Shown here one piece after another: positions 1 to 9,560 of a stretch of 64,000 bases of DNA; position 1 is the first letter of the stretch; each line of letters starts with the position of its first letter. The position numbers and the translations under genes are program-made. The notes under the pieces are model-generated. The model saw nothing but the letters and a program-made list of their open reading frames with translations. It made no database searches and was not told the origin of the DNA. The DNA comes from Bradyrhizobium sp. JYMT SZCCT0180 (GTDB lineage Bacteria > Pseudomonadota > Alphaproteobacteria > Rhizobiales > Xanthobacteraceae), in assembly GCF_018130165.1 (NCBI RefSeq), contig NZ_JAFCLZ010000025.1:1-64000 (forward strand), written 5' to 3'.

Positions 1-208
1 GCACGGCATAAGCCGTAAAGCCATTGCGCAGGGAAGGCCGGGTGTTCACCGCTGCCCTGTATGCTCGTGTGCAGCCTTTTTAGTGCAGATCGCACACGAG
101 ACCGCGGGTGCAGCGCGCACCCGGTCTTCCCTGCGCCCTCTTAATTCTGGGGGCAAGGTTTTCTGACAAAGCTCGGGCGCAATGCGTCGCGAGAACGCGT
201 AGCCACGT
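1..208. repeat. Large nested-palindrome repeat, cut by the left edge
   Basis: No gene is visible here. Two nested inverted repeats are present: outer arms at 26-44 and 118-136 (one mismatch) and inner arms at 64-72 and 92-100 (perfect), so the stretch could fold into a long hairpin. From memory it resembles a multicopy intergenic repeat of Bradyrhizobium genomes; I cannot check this. Its left boundary lies outside or at the window edge. Confidence 0.55.
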
Positions 209-216
209 TTACCGCT

Positions 217-317
217 GTCATCGTCCGCGTAGGCGGACGATCCAGTATTCCAGAGACGTCAATGATTGAATCGAGAAGCCGCAGCGTACTGGATACCCCG
301 CCTGCGCGGGGTATGAC
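217..317. repeat. REP pair, CCAGTA family (copy A1)
   Basis: Two short GC-rich hairpins in inverted orientation, each bounded by GTCAT outside and CCAGTA inside (TACTGG on the other arm), separated by a loop of about 40 nt. This layout recurs at least nine times in the window. With the neighbouring repeats it fills the gene-free first 441 bases. Confidence 0.8.
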
Positions 318-342
318 AGCGGTGTGCAGGCGCGTCGCCGCT

Positions 343-432
343 GTCATTGCGAGCGGAGCGAAGCAATCCATGGGATTGCTTCGTCGCTTCGCTCCCTTGC
401 ACAAACGCTTTGCGTTTGTTGCAGGCAATGAC
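343..432. repeat. Palindromic repeat, AAGCAATCCA family (copy C1)
   Basis: Imperfect inverted repeat starting GTCATTGCGAGCG and ending GGCAATGAC, with GAAGCAATCCAT opposite ATTGCTTCGTCG. A second copy lies at 26434-26516. Confidence 0.75.
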
Positions 433-441
433 GGTGATCAG

Positions 442-909
442 TTACTTCGCGCCCTTCCGTTTCCCCAAACGATACGTCAGCGCCAGCGCCACGCAGTGGC
501 GCAACTCGGCCTCCGGCACCTTATCCTCCGCGCCAAGAAGGATGGCCCGGTTTCCTTCATAACGCAGCTGCGGATAAAGCTCGCGAAACGTCTCGACCAG
601 ATTGGTCTGGCAATGGAAGTAGACCGCATACTGCCCGGGCACCGGCTTGACTTGGTCGATCCGGATCGTGCTGCCGCTCTTGGTCTCCGCCGTGAGATAG
701 CTCGGCTGCCCCCATTTCAATGTCTCTTCCAGCGCGCCGACACCCTTGGTGGTCTTTGCGGTGTCGAAGATCAGCCGGCGCAGCGCCAGCAATCTGGCTT
801 TCACCGGCCTGGGATAGGCGTCGAAGACGGCTTCGACCGCGGAAGCCGGGCTTTTCGCGGGCTGCTTTTTTGCAGCTTTCGTTCCGGCCATTTTCTTCGC
901 AAGCCCCAT
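442..909 (-). CDS. DUF1801 (YdhG/YjbR-like) protein
   Basis: A 155-residue cytosolic protein. A Lys/Ala-rich N-terminal tail of about 20 residues precedes a DUF1801-type domain with the family-typical EETLKWGQPSY segment near the middle. The family has a steroidogenic-regulatory-like alpha/beta fold and no established biochemical function. The ATG overlaps the stop of the upstream flavoprotein gene (TGATG), so the two are probably cotranscribed and translationally coupled. No catalytic residues can be assigned. The family call is firm; a function is not offered. Confidence 0.85.
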   Translation of the reverse strand: MGLAKKMAGTKAAKKQPAKSPASAVEAVFDAYPRPVKARLLALRRLIFDTAKTTKGVGALEETLKWGQPSYLTAETKSGSTIRIDQVKPVPGQYAVYFHCQTNLVETFRELYPQLRYEGNRAILLGAEDKVPEAELRHCVALALTYRLGKRKGAK

Positions 910-2081
910 CAGCGCGCCGTCGGCGGCGTGTCGAGATTGGCGAAAAGAATCGCCTTGCCGGCATCTTCGTAATGGGTATCGCGGGCCTGGATCTGCTGCG
1001 CGATCGCGTGCATGTCGCGAAACCGCCGTTCGAACTTGTTGGCGCTGAAGACGGCGGTGGCGCCGGCCATGTGATAGGCGGTGTCGACCACGGAGGCCGA
1101 TTGATGGATGGTCCAGGTCGCGGCGATCCGCAGCGCGATGCGGTGCTGTTCGGTGAGGGCGTCGCCGCGCGCCAGGTCGCGCCAGACCTCGGCCGCCGTG
1201 GTGTAGAGATAGGCGCGCGCGGCGCGCAAGGTCGCCTCGGTGCGCCCGATCAGGCCCTGCACGGCGTTGTTGTCGCGCATCGCCTTGAGGCCTTGCGGCG
1301 TCTTGCCGCGCGCCAGATCGGTGGCGGCATCCAGCGTCGCGCGCGCGACGCCGAGCGAGGTCGCGGCGAAGCCCATGCTGAACACCATGTTGGTGGAGAG
1401 CTTGTAGAGCGGGCCGTGTTCGCGGAGCGCCGAAGGTTCGTCGCGCAGCGCCGCGAACTTGTCCGGGATGAACAGATTGTCGACCGAGTAGGAATCGGTG
1501 CCGGTGCCGCGCAGACCGATGACGTCCCAGACGTCATACATCGTGGCATCAGCCACCGGAAACAGGATGGTGCGGATTTCCGGCGAACCATCCGCCTTGC
1601 GTCGCGGGCTGCCGTCGGCCTCGACGACCCTGACATGGGCGCCGAGCCAGCTCGCCTGCCGGGAGCCGCTGGCAAAATCCCAGCGCGCGCTGGCCTTGTA
1701 GCCGCCGGGCACGACCTGCACTTCATGCTTGATTGCGCCCCAGGCGAGGATGCCGGGCGCGACGTTGAAAATCTCGCTGGCGGCATCGGCATCGAGATAG
1801 GCCGCGGTCATGGCGCAGACGCTGCACTGGCCGAGGCACCAGGCGGTGGAAGCATCGGCCTTGGCGATTTCCTCCTGCATCTGCATGAAGATCTCGAGCG
1901 GCAATTCGGCGCCGCCGAGGCTCTGCGGCAGCAACGAGCGATAAAGCCCGTTCTCGATCAGGGCGGTGGTCACATCAGGCGTCAGCCGCCGCGTCCGCTC
2001 GATTTCGTCGGCGTCGCGTGCGATCAATGGCTGCAGCATGCGCGCGCGCTCGACGAGGTCGAGGCCGGGGTGCTTGTTCAT
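909..2081 (-). CDS. Acyl-CoA dehydrogenase-like flavoprotein
   Basis: 390 residues, a usual size for the acyl-CoA dehydrogenase superfamily. The helical N-terminal domain, the middle beta domain (around GYKASARWDFASGS) and the C-terminal four-helix domain can all be followed. The overall look, including the DASTAWCLGQ segment and lack of a clear catalytic glutamate, is closer to the flavin-dependent monooxygenase branch (HsaA/DszC-like) than to true fatty-acid dehydrogenases; this is inference. Expected cofactor FAD or FMNH2. It starts with ATG and lies between an MFS carrier gene (91-nt gap) and the DUF1801 gene (1-nt overlap), all on the minus strand, so the three may form a small catabolic operon of unknown substrate. 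Confidence 0.8.
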   Translation of the reverse strand: MNKHPGLDLVERARMLQPLIARDADEIERTRRLTPDVTTALIENGLYRSLLPQSLGGAELPLEIFMQMQEEIAKADASTAWCLGQCSVCAMTAAYLDADAASEIFNVAPGILAWGAIKHEVQVVPGGYKASARWDFASGSRQASWLGAHVRVVEADGSPRRKADGSPEIRTILFPVADATMYDVWDVIGLRGTGTDSYSVDNLFIPDKFAALRDEPSALREHGPLYKLSTNMVFSMGFAATSLGVARATLDAATDLARGKTPQGLKAMRDNNAVQGLIGRTEATLRAARAYLYTTAAEVWRDLARGDALTEQHRIALRIAATWTIHQSASVVDTAYHMAGATAVFSANKFERRFRDMHAIAQQIQARDTHYEDAGKAILFANLDTPPTAR

Positions 2082-2171
2082 GCGCTTCCTCGCATTGTCT
2101 TGTTTTGTTTGCGCGAGGGGCGATGGTGGCCCATCCGCCGTCCCCGATCAAGGCGGCGGAGAATACGCATC

Positions 2172-3404
2172 TCAGGCTGCGGCGCGCCCGAGATCGAGCG
2201 AGGGCTGCGATGGCCGCTTCGCCGACGGGAAACTCAGCGCCACCGCGACCGCGGTAATGCCGATCGCAAACGAGCCGACATAGAGCCAGTTGTAGGCGTG
2301 GAAAGTGTCGAACACCCATCCGCCGGCCAATGGCCCCAGCGCCATGCCGAGGCTGGCAAAGGCGGAGACCGCGCCGAACACCGTGCCCATGATACGCGCG
2401 CCGAAATATTCGCGTACCAGCACCGCATAGAGCGGCATCACGCCGCCATAGGCGAGCCCGAAGATCACGGACAGCGCATAGAACTCGCCGAGCTGGCCGA
2501 CCGCAAGATAGGTCGCGACCGACATCGCCTGCACGAACAGCCCGCCGACCAGCACCGGCTTGGCGCCGATACGGTCGGCCATGACGCCGAGCAGCAGCCG
2601 GCCGCCGAGCCCGGAGAATCCGGCAAGGCTGTAGACCGTGACGGCGGTCAGCGGCGCGATGCCGCAGATCATCGCGTAGCTCACCATGTGGAAGATCGGC
2701 CCCGAATGTGCCGCGCAGCAGGCGAAATGCGCCAGCGCCAGCGTGATGAATTGCGGGGTCCGCAACGCCTGCCCGACCGTCCATTGTACTTCCGGCACGT
2801 CAGGTCCGCCGCTCACGGGTGCTGCGGCCGGCGGCGCCGGACGCACCAGGAACGATGCCGGGATCAACAGTGCCCAGGATGCGATGCCGATCACCAGCAT
2901 CGCGGTGCGCCAGTCATAGGTCGTGATCAAATAGCTTGCGAATGGTGCGATCGTCAGCGGCGACACGCCCATGCCGGCCGACACCAGCGCCACCGCAAGG
3001 CTGCGGCGATGTTCGATCCAGGCGCTCGCCACCGCGACCATCGGCGCATAGAAACTCCCTGCAGCAATCCCGATCAGCACGCCGAAGAAAAACTGGAATT
3101 GCCAGAGGCTTGCGGCCTGGCTCGCGCCGACCAAACCGATGCCGAGCAGCACGGCGCCGGCCAAAACCACGATGCGGGTGCCGAACCGGTCGGACAATGC
3201 GCCCCAGAAGAACGCCGCAAATCCCATGGCGAGGAAATCGATCGTCGCCGCCGCCGAGACGCCGCTGACCGACCAGCCGGTATCCGTTGCAATCGGCTGC
3301 AGGAATACCGCCAGCGACAGCATCGTGCCGAAGCCGACACAGGTCATCAGCGCGCCCGCGCCGACGACGATCCAGCCATAGGAGGAATTGGCGGGCTTGC
3401 TCAT
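2172..3404 (-). CDS. MFS transporter (monocarboxylate/OFA-like)
   Basis: 410 residues with about 12 hydrophobic segments and the MFS loop motif between TM2 and TM3 (GALSDRFGTRIV). The N-terminal SYGWIVVGAGALM segment and overall shape are those of the oxalate/formate-antiporter and monocarboxylate-porter branch; the substrate is not readable. The ATG at 3404 has a good ribosome site (GAGGAAACGCA before it). The gene leads the minus-strand set with the flavoprotein and DUF1801 genes, which suggests import of the compound those enzymes process. A 231-bp divergent gap separates it from the next plus-strand gene. Confidence 0.85.
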   Translation of the reverse strand: MSKPANSSYGWIVVGAGALMTCVGFGTMLSLAVFLQPIATDTGWSVSGVSAAATIDFLAMGFAAFFWGALSDRFGTRIVVLAGAVLLGIGLVGASQAASLWQFQFFFGVLIGIAAGSFYAPMVAVASAWIEHRRSLAVALVSAGMGVSPLTIAPFASYLITTYDWRTAMLVIGIASWALLIPASFLVRPAPPAAAPVSGGPDVPEVQWTVGQALRTPQFITLALAHFACCAAHSGPIFHMVSYAMICGIAPLTAVTVYSLAGFSGLGGRLLLGVMADRIGAKPVLVGGLFVQAMSVATYLAVGQLGEFYALSVIFGLAYGGVMPLYAVLVREYFGARIMGTVFGAVSAFASLGMALGPLAGGWVFDTFHAYNWLYVGSFAIGITAVAVALSFPSAKRPSQPSLDLGRAAA

Positions 3405-3635
3405 TGCGTTTCCTCAGCATGTTTTTTTTGGATTTTATGGTCTGAGCGGGCGGGATGGTGGCCTATCCGCGACTGCAGGGCAAGGCGGGTGATGATGGGA
3501 AGTTGCCCCACCTGACGCCACGCTGCCCGGACCGCCCGGTTAAGGCAGCCTTAATCGCGGACTTCAATGTGTCGCCGGCGATTCATCAGGTTTTGAAGTT
3601 TGTTTGCGACCTATCGTTGATCGGGAGTCTCGGGA

Positions 3636-5201
3636 ATGAACCGGAATGTTTTGATCGCGGCTCTCGTTGCCGCCGGCCCTTTGTTGCTCGTCGGTATAGC
3701 CATTCTCGGCCCGATGAGCAGTGTGATACCGACCGGGCGCGCCGTCCCGCCATCTCCGTCGCCCTTTGCGGCTTTCGGGTCGAATTGCGAAATTGCCCCC
3801 GTCAGCAAGGAGCACGTTTTTGTCGCTGCATCGGCCTATCAGGGCGATACACTGACCAATGTCCAGCTTGGTGACGAGGACAGCGAGACGACCATGGTCC
3901 GCATCGCGGTGGCGTCGGGTTCGAAACCGATCACCGTGCTGCTGCAGGCCTCACGGCCGATGATCTGGAATTTCGAAGGGGCGGTCGAGCGCGTCGCGCG
4001 CGCGATCATCTTTCCCGGAAATCGCAACCGCGTCGCAGTCGCCGGCTTGCCGGCGGCGCAAGTCGATCTCGTCAAGCTCGAGGGCTGCCCGGCACAGGCC
4101 ATTACGCTCAACAAGGATAATGAAAAGCGTCGCGATGAACTCCTGACGGCCATGTTCGGCCGCTTGGCGGATCGTGCGGCAACAGGCCATTCGCTGAATT
4201 CAATTGCGTTGCCCGAGCTGCAAATGGCATCGGCGCCGAAAGGCGGAGCGGAACGTGCCGTGGGATCCACCGAGAGGGAATTATATACTTACTTCCCGGG
4301 CGGGTTCCGGACTGTGGATGCCAAATCGCTGGTGTCGCGTGCGGAAGTGCTGACACCGGAAACCTATCCCGATATCGCCGGCCTGATCCAACTCGAACGC
4401 GCGGGCGCGATCCGTCCAGCGGAGCGGCATGAGATCGATCGTTTTGTCGAAGGCTTCAGCAATCCGTTCCGGTCCAGGCTCAGCCCTAACTATCAAATGC
4501 GCGTTGGTTTCTCCTATGTGATCCTGCGCGACCTGATGCTGCCGGCGGGTCTCAACGGTGCGCATTCCAAGAACTTCCTGGTGCTGTCGGGCGTGCCTGC
4601 GCCCCGCGGCCGCGTTGGTCATGGCTGCCTCGCCTACATGGACGGCTTCAAGGCGGAAGACCGTTCCTGCTACGGCGATGCGTGGGACGGAATCGAAAGG
4701 CTGAAAAAGCTGCCCGACGCCAACTCGGTTCAATGCCGTCTGCTGACACCGGCCGCGGATGTGAGCGTCGAAGCCGTATCGATGTACGAGCCTAAAGGCG
4801 CCAAGCATTCCTTTGCCAGCACCCGCGAGCCGTCGCCGGTGGACGTCAAGGTGAGCAAACCCGGTGCGGTGCTGCTTGTTCTCAATACCTATGAGCCCGC
4901 GATCTGGCGCGTCGTTGCCAACGAGGGCACGCAGATCGCCGGTGTCATTCTCACCGGTTACTATGCGAGCAAAGTCGAGGGCGTTTCACCGGCCACGCCG
5001 GTGATCCAGGCGGACTTCGCAAGCCGCCAGAATCGTCCGCCGGTCGATGCGGCCTGTGCGCCGTTCCATGAATATCTCGGAACCAGCTTTCGCGGTGGGC
5101 CGGCGGCATTAGCGATCGACCGTCAGGTCAGCGCCTTGACCGGAAAGAGCGTCGACCGGCTTCGTGGCGACTACTCGCTCGGCAGCGTGGAGATCCAGTA
5201 G
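3636..5201 (+). CDS. Envelope protein with internal duplication, unknown function
   Basis: 521 residues; not recognised. Residues 5-25 form one hydrophobic segment (signal anchor or uncleaved signal), so the rest is probably periplasmic. Two related modules are visible: residues about 50-150 (NCEIAPV, then a VLLQASRPMIWNFE strand) and about 370-460 (SVEAVSMYEP, then VLLVLNTYEPAIWRV), with a conserved W after PxI. The linker between them holds several Cys that could form disulfides. It starts with ATG behind a weak GGGAG and its stop lies 2 nt from the stop of convergent lepA. No enzymatic motif was seen. Confidence 0.75.
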   Translation: MNRNVLIAALVAAGPLLLVGIAILGPMSSVIPTGRAVPPSPSPFAAFGSNCEIAPVSKEHVFVAASAYQGDTLTNVQLGDEDSETTMVRIAVASGSKPITVLLQASRPMIWNFEGAVERVARAIIFPGNRNRVAVAGLPAAQVDLVKLEGCPAQAITLNKDNEKRRDELLTAMFGRLADRAATGHSLNSIALPELQMASAPKGGAERAVGSTERELYTYFPGGFRTVDAKSLVSRAEVLTPETYPDIAGLIQLERAGAIRPAERHEIDRFVEGFSNPFRSRLSPNYQMRVGFSYVILRDLMLPAGLNGAHSKNFLVLSGVPAPRGRVGHGCLAYMDGFKAEDRSCYGDAWDGIERLKKLPDANSVQCRLLTPAADVSVEAVSMYEPKGAKHSFASTREPSPVDVKVSKPGAVLLVLNTYEPAIWRVVANEGTQIAGVILTGYYASKVEGVSPATPVIQADFASRQNRPPVDAACAPFHEYLGTSFRGGPAALAIDRQVSALTGKSVDRLRGDYSLGSVEIQ

Positions 5202-5203
5202 CC

Positions 5204-7015
5204 TCAGCTATCCACCTTCAGCGCGGCAATGAAGGCTTCCTGCGGGATGTCGACCTTGCCGAACTGCCGCATCTTCTTCTTGCCTTCCTTCTGCTTCTCC
5301 AGAAGCTTGCGCTTGCGCGTGATGTCGCCGCCGTAGCATTTCGCGGTGACGTCCTTGCGCAGCGCGCGGACGGTCTCGCGGGCGATCACCTTGCCGCCGA
5401 TCGCAGCCTGGATCGGAATCACGAACATGTGCGGCGGGATCAGTTCCTTCATCCGCTCGACCATGGCGCGGCCGCGGCCTTCGGCGCGGGTGCGATGCAC
5501 CAGCATCGACAGCGCGTCGACCGGCTCGAGGTTGACGAGGATCTGCATCTTGACGAGATCGGCGGGCTTGTAGTCGGTCAGATGGTAGTCGAACGAGGCG
5601 TAGCCCTTCGAGACCGATTTGAGCCGGTCGTAGAAATCGAACACGACTTCGTTGAGCGGCAAATCGTATTTCACCATCGCGCGCGAGCCGACATAGGTCA
5701 GCTCCTTCTGCGAACCGCGGCGGTCCTGGCACAGCTTAAGCACGCTGCCGAGATATTCGTCCGGTGTCAGGATGGTGGCTTCGATCCATGGCTCCTGGAT
5801 CTCGGCGATCTTGACCACGTCGGGCATGTCGACGGGATTGTGGATCTCGATCTCTTGCCCATCGGTGAGGTGCATCTTGTAGATCACGCTCGGCGCGGTC
5901 GCGATCAGGTTGAGATCGAATTCGCGCGACAGCCGCTCCTGGATGATTTCCAGATGCAGCAACCCGAGGAAGCCGCAGCGGAAGCCGAAGCCGAGTGCGG
6001 CCGAGGTCTCCATCTCGAACGAGAAGCTCGCATCGTTGAGGCGCAGTTTGCCCATCGCCGCGCGCAGCGTCTCGAAGTCGTCGGCATCGACCGGGAACAG
6101 GCCGCAGAACACCACAGGGATCGCGGGCTTGAAGCCCGGCAACATGTCGGTGATCGGCTTGCGGTCGTCGGTGATGGTATCGCCCACTCTCGTATCGGCG
6201 ACTTCCTTGATCGCGGCGGTGATGAAACCGATCTCGCCCGGGCCGAGCTCGTCGACTGGCGTCATCTTCGGGGTGAAGAAGCCGACGCGCTCGATGTCAT
6301 AGGCGGCGTTGGTGCCCATCATGCGGATGCGGCTGCCCTTCTTCATCACGCCATCGACGACGCGAATGAGAACGACGACGCCGAGATAGACGTCGTACCA
6401 GCTATCGACCAGAAGCGCCTTCAGCGTCGCGTTGCGGTCGCCCTTCGGCGGCGGCAGGCGGGTGACGATGGCTTCCAGCACGTCGGGAATGCCAAGCCCG
6501 GTCTTGGCCGAGATCATCACCGCGTCGGCGGCACTGATGCCGATCACATCCTCGATCTGCTGCCTGACCTTTTCCGGTTCGGCGGCGGGCAGGTCGACCT
6601 TGTTGAGCACCGGCACGATCTCATGACCCGCGTCGAGCGCGTGGTAGACGTTGGCGAGCGTCTGCGCCTCGACGCCCTGGCTGGCGTCGACCACCAGCAG
6701 CGATCCTTCACAGGCCGCCAGCGAGCGCGAGACTTCGTAGGCGAAGTCGACATGGCCCGGCGTGTCCATCAGGTTGAAGATGTAATCCTTGCCGTCCTTG
6801 GCGCGGTAGTTCAGCCGGACCGTCTGCGCCTTGATGGTAATGCCGCGCTCGCGCTCGATATCCATCGAATCGAGCACCTGCTCCTTGCCCGCCATTTCGC
6901 GATCGGTCAGCCCGCCCGTGGTCTGGATCAGGCGGTCGGCCAGCGTCGATTTGCCATGGTCGATATGGGCGACAATGGAGAAGTTGCGGATGTTGGAAAT
7001 CGGGGCAGTTGTCAT
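5204..7015 (-). CDS. lepA: Elongation factor 4 (LepA)
   Basis: Ribosome-bound GTPase that acts on stalled or misassembled ribosomes. G1 is AHIDHGKSTLADR, G3 DTPGHVDF, G4 NKVDLP; EF-G-like domains II-V follow, and the C-terminal LepA domain ends in a basic RKRKLLEKQKEGKKK stretch. The ATG at 7015 gives 603 residues, the usual length, and the conserved N-terminus TTAPISNIRNFSIVAHID. An in-frame TTG at 7051 would add twelve residues absent from homologues and has no better ribosome site. Convergent with the preceding gene and divergent from the glycosyltransferase gene. Confidence 0.98.
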   Translation of the reverse strand: MTTAPISNIRNFSIVAHIDHGKSTLADRLIQTTGGLTDREMAGKEQVLDSMDIERERGITIKAQTVRLNYRAKDGKDYIFNLMDTPGHVDFAYEVSRSLAACEGSLLVVDASQGVEAQTLANVYHALDAGHEIVPVLNKVDLPAAEPEKVRQQIEDVIGISAADAVMISAKTGLGIPDVLEAIVTRLPPPKGDRNATLKALLVDSWYDVYLGVVVLIRVVDGVMKKGSRIRMMGTNAAYDIERVGFFTPKMTPVDELGPGEIGFITAAIKEVADTRVGDTITDDRKPITDMLPGFKPAIPVVFCGLFPVDADDFETLRAAMGKLRLNDASFSFEMETSAALGFGFRCGFLGLLHLEIIQERLSREFDLNLIATAPSVIYKMHLTDGQEIEIHNPVDMPDVVKIAEIQEPWIEATILTPDEYLGSVLKLCQDRRGSQKELTYVGSRAMVKYDLPLNEVVFDFYDRLKSVSKGYASFDYHLTDYKPADLVKMQILVNLEPVDALSMLVHRTRAEGRGRAMVERMKELIPPHMFVIPIQAAIGGKVIARETVRALRKDVTAKCYGGDITRKRKLLEKQKEGKKKMRQFGKVDIPQEAFIAALKVDS

Positions 7016-7130
7016 GGGGCGCGGGATAGCATTCACATCCCCGTGCGGCAACCATATTGCTGTATTTTAAGGGGCATTCTTCACGCCAAGCTGATTCCAC
7101 GCGCGGCAAAAACGCGCTACGCACGGGCCC

Positions 7131-8735
7131 ATGTCGACTGCATCCATTTTACCCGCCGCCGCGCGTTCCAGGCGCAGATTGTCCCTCCGGCGGCTGGCGG
7201 CATGGCTGGCCGCGCGCGCCAGCGATCCCAAGGGCGCTTTGTGGCTGGTGAGCGGCTTTGCCGTGGTCCATGCCGCGCTCTGGACGCTGATCCTGGTCAA
7301 TCTGAAGACCGGCCAGGACATCCATATGGACGTCGCCGAGGCGTTCGGCTGGGGCCAGAAGTTCCTGCTCGGCTATGGCAAGCATCCGCCGCTGTCGGGA
7401 TGGGTGGCGGGCGCCTGGTTCAGGCTGTTCCCGGTCACCGATTGGGCGACTTATGCGCTGGCGATGGCGACGCTGGGCCTGGGGCTCGTGATCTGCTGGC
7501 TGCTGGCGCTGCGCGTGGTCGATCACCGCCGCGCCTTCCTCGTCGTGGTGATGCTCGCGCTCTATCCGATCTTCAACTTCAAGGGCTTCAAGTACAATCC
7601 GGACCTGCTGCAGCTGGTGACGCTGCCGCTTCTGGTGCTGGCCTATCTCGACGCGTTCGAGAAGCGCAGCGTGAAATCCGGATGGATGCTCGGGATCGCC
7701 GGCGCACTGGCGCTGATGACCAAATACTGGGCGCTGACCATGATCGGCGCCATCGGCCTCGCCGCGCTGATCCATCCGCAGCGCCTGCAATTCCTGCGCT
7801 CGCCGGCACCGTGGGTGGCCATCTTCGTGCTCGTCGTGGCGATGGTCCCGCATTTGATCTGGCTCCGGGACGTGAATTTCGTCCCGCTCACCTATGCCGG
7901 CGAAATCTATTCGCTCACCGACCGCCGCATGATCGATAACCTGGCGCTCGGTTATGTCGGCCATAATCTGGCGCTGCTGGCGTTGCCCGTGGTGCTGGCG
8001 GGAGTAGCGCTGGCGTGGCCGTCGCGCTGGCGCAAGCCGTCTTTTGCGTTCTGGTCGCGCGGTGCGAATGCCAGCGTCAACACCGGGCAGGCACTCAATG
8101 TCTGGCTGATTCAGGCGGTGGTGGCGATCGGGCCGCCGCTCGGCGCGGTGCTATTCCAGGTCTACATCAAGACCGATTGGGGCATCCCGCTGTTCTTCCT
8201 GGTGCCGCTGGCGCTGATCGCGATCCCGGCGCTACGCGTGCGGCAGCTGGCGCTGCTTCGGCTGACCGCGACCTGGCTGGTGCTTACATTGGCGGTGTTG
8301 ATCGCATCGCCGCAGATCGCTTCCTATGATGCCGGCCAGCATCGCAACGAGGGGGCAAGCTACCGGGCGCGCTCCGAACTTGCGCGCGAGCTGACGGAAG
8401 TCTGGCACCGGCGGTTTTTCTCAGCCTTGCCGGTGGTCGCGGCCTACAGCGATATCGGCCACCCCGTTACATTCTACAGCGCCGATCATCCGGCAATCCT
8501 GACGCCGTACGAGCCGTGGTCGTCGGGGCTGACCTCGCTCGAAGAGGCCAAGCGATCCGGCTTCATCGGGATCTGCGAGACCGGCGATTGGAAGTTCGAA
8601 AGATGCGAGGCATGGATGAAGGACCATGCCGCCAATGGCGAGCGCATGGTGATTACGACGCGAAGGTTTTTCTCAGGGGGGCCGGGCCCCGCCACGATCT
8701 GGAACGTGATAGTGGTGCCGCCGGAAAAGAAATAA
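7131..8735 (+). CDS. Membrane glycosyltransferase, GT39/ArnT-like
   Basis: 534 residues with ten or more membrane helices followed by a soluble C-terminal part (about 400-534). The first periplasmic loop carries the acidic pair of GT-C enzymes (MDVAEAFGWGQ) and the HPPLSGW motif of the ArnT/PMT group. Such enzymes move a sugar from a polyprenyl-phosphate carrier to an envelope acceptor, often lipid A or a glycan. The substrate is not predictable. ATG start; 20 nt separate it from the SDR gene downstream, so the two are probably cotranscribed. Confidence 0.88.
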   Translation: MSTASILPAAARSRRRLSLRRLAAWLAARASDPKGALWLVSGFAVVHAALWTLILVNLKTGQDIHMDVAEAFGWGQKFLLGYGKHPPLSGWVAGAWFRLFPVTDWATYALAMATLGLGLVICWLLALRVVDHRRAFLVVVMLALYPIFNFKGFKYNPDLLQLVTLPLLVLAYLDAFEKRSVKSGWMLGIAGALALMTKYWALTMIGAIGLAALIHPQRLQFLRSPAPWVAIFVLVVAMVPHLIWLRDVNFVPLTYAGEIYSLTDRRMIDNLALGYVGHNLALLALPVVLAGVALAWPSRWRKPSFAFWSRGANASVNTGQALNVWLIQAVVAIGPPLGAVLFQVYIKTDWGIPLFFLVPLALIAIPALRVRQLALLRLTATWLVLTLAVLIASPQIASYDAGQHRNEGASYRARSELARELTEVWHRRFFSALPVVAAYSDIGHPVTFYSADHPAILTPYEPWSSGLTSLEEAKRSGFIGICETGDWKFERCEAWMKDHAANGERMVITTRRFFSGGPGPATIWNVIVVPPEKK

Positions 8736-8755
8736 AAAGGGAATTGGGGAAACGC

Positions 8756-9553
8756 ATGAATATCGATTTGACTGGAAAGACCGCGCTGGTCACCGGCTCG
8801 ACGCGCGGCATCGGGCTCGCAACCGCCATCGGGCTTGCGCGGATGGGCGCGGAAGTCATCGTCAACGGGCGCGAGCAAGCGGCCGTCACTGAAGCCATGG
8901 CAAAGGTCCGGCAAGCTGCGCCTGCTGCCGAGGTGCACTCGGCGGCGGTCGATCTTGGTAACGCCGAAGGATGCGCCGCGCTTACGGCGCAATTTCCTGA
9001 AGTCGACATCCTCGTCAACAATCTCGGCATCTACGAGCCGAAGGGATTCTTCGATATCGAGGATTCCGACTGGACGAGGATGTTCGAAGTCAACGTGATG
9101 AGCGGCGTGCGCCTCACCCGGCATTATCTGAAGCGGATGCTGGACAACAAGGATTGGGGCCGCGTCGTGTTCGTCTCCAGCGAATCCGGCGTCTTCATTC
9201 CCAAGGAGATGGTTCACTACGGCTTCTCCAAGGCCGCCCAGCTTGTGGTGGCGCGCGGCGCCGCCGAACTCACCAAGGCGACCAACGTGACCGTCAATTC
9301 GGTCATGCCGGGGCCGACCTGGGTCGAGATGGCACCGGTGCGGCTGGCTGCCCGCGCCAAGGGCATGGGAACGACCGTCGACGACCTCGTCGCGCGCACC
9401 TTCAGCGAACGGCGGCCGGCCTCGCTGTTGCAGCGCTACGCCGAGCCTGAGGAGATCGCCAATCTGATCTGCTACGTCTGCTCAAAAGCCTCCAGCGCCA
9501 CCAACGGCGCCGCCTTGCGCGCCGACGGCGGCATCGTCACCAATCCGTTTTGA
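8756..9553 (+). CDS. Short-chain dehydrogenase/reductase
   Basis: 265 residues, the length of a classical SDR. The cofactor motif TGSTRGIG is at 13-20, NNLG at 88-91 (in place of NNAG), and the catalytic residues are Ser142, Tyr155 and Lys159 (YGFSK). An NAD(P)(H)-dependent oxidoreductase of unknown substrate; the long segment before the C-terminus (MAPVRLAARAKGMG) resembles the substrate lid. The ATG at 8756 is chosen because it follows an AAGGGAATTGGGGAA purine tract and begins the fold directly. Cotranscription with the glycosyltransferase gene is likely. Confidence 0.93.
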   Translation: MNIDLTGKTALVTGSTRGIGLATAIGLARMGAEVIVNGREQAAVTEAMAKVRQAAPAAEVHSAAVDLGNAEGCAALTAQFPEVDILVNNLGIYEPKGFFDIEDSDWTRMFEVNVMSGVRLTRHYLKRMLDNKDWGRVVFVSSESGVFIPKEMVHYGFSKAAQLVVARGAAELTKATNVTVNSVMPGPTWVEMAPVRLAARAKGMGTTVDDLVARTFSERRPASLLQRYAEPEEIANLICYVCSKASSATNGAALRADGGIVTNPF

Positions 9554-9560
9554 GATGATG

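Noticed and set aside
720..3515. A 931-codon open frame on the plus strand
   Set aside because: It lies antisense to the flavoprotein and MFS genes, is rich in Arg, Gly and His and shows no domain; a GC-rich shadow frame.
5429..7939. An 836-codon frame opposite lepA and the glycosyltransferase gene
   Set aside because: Antisense shadow with skewed composition; lepA is certain on the other strand.
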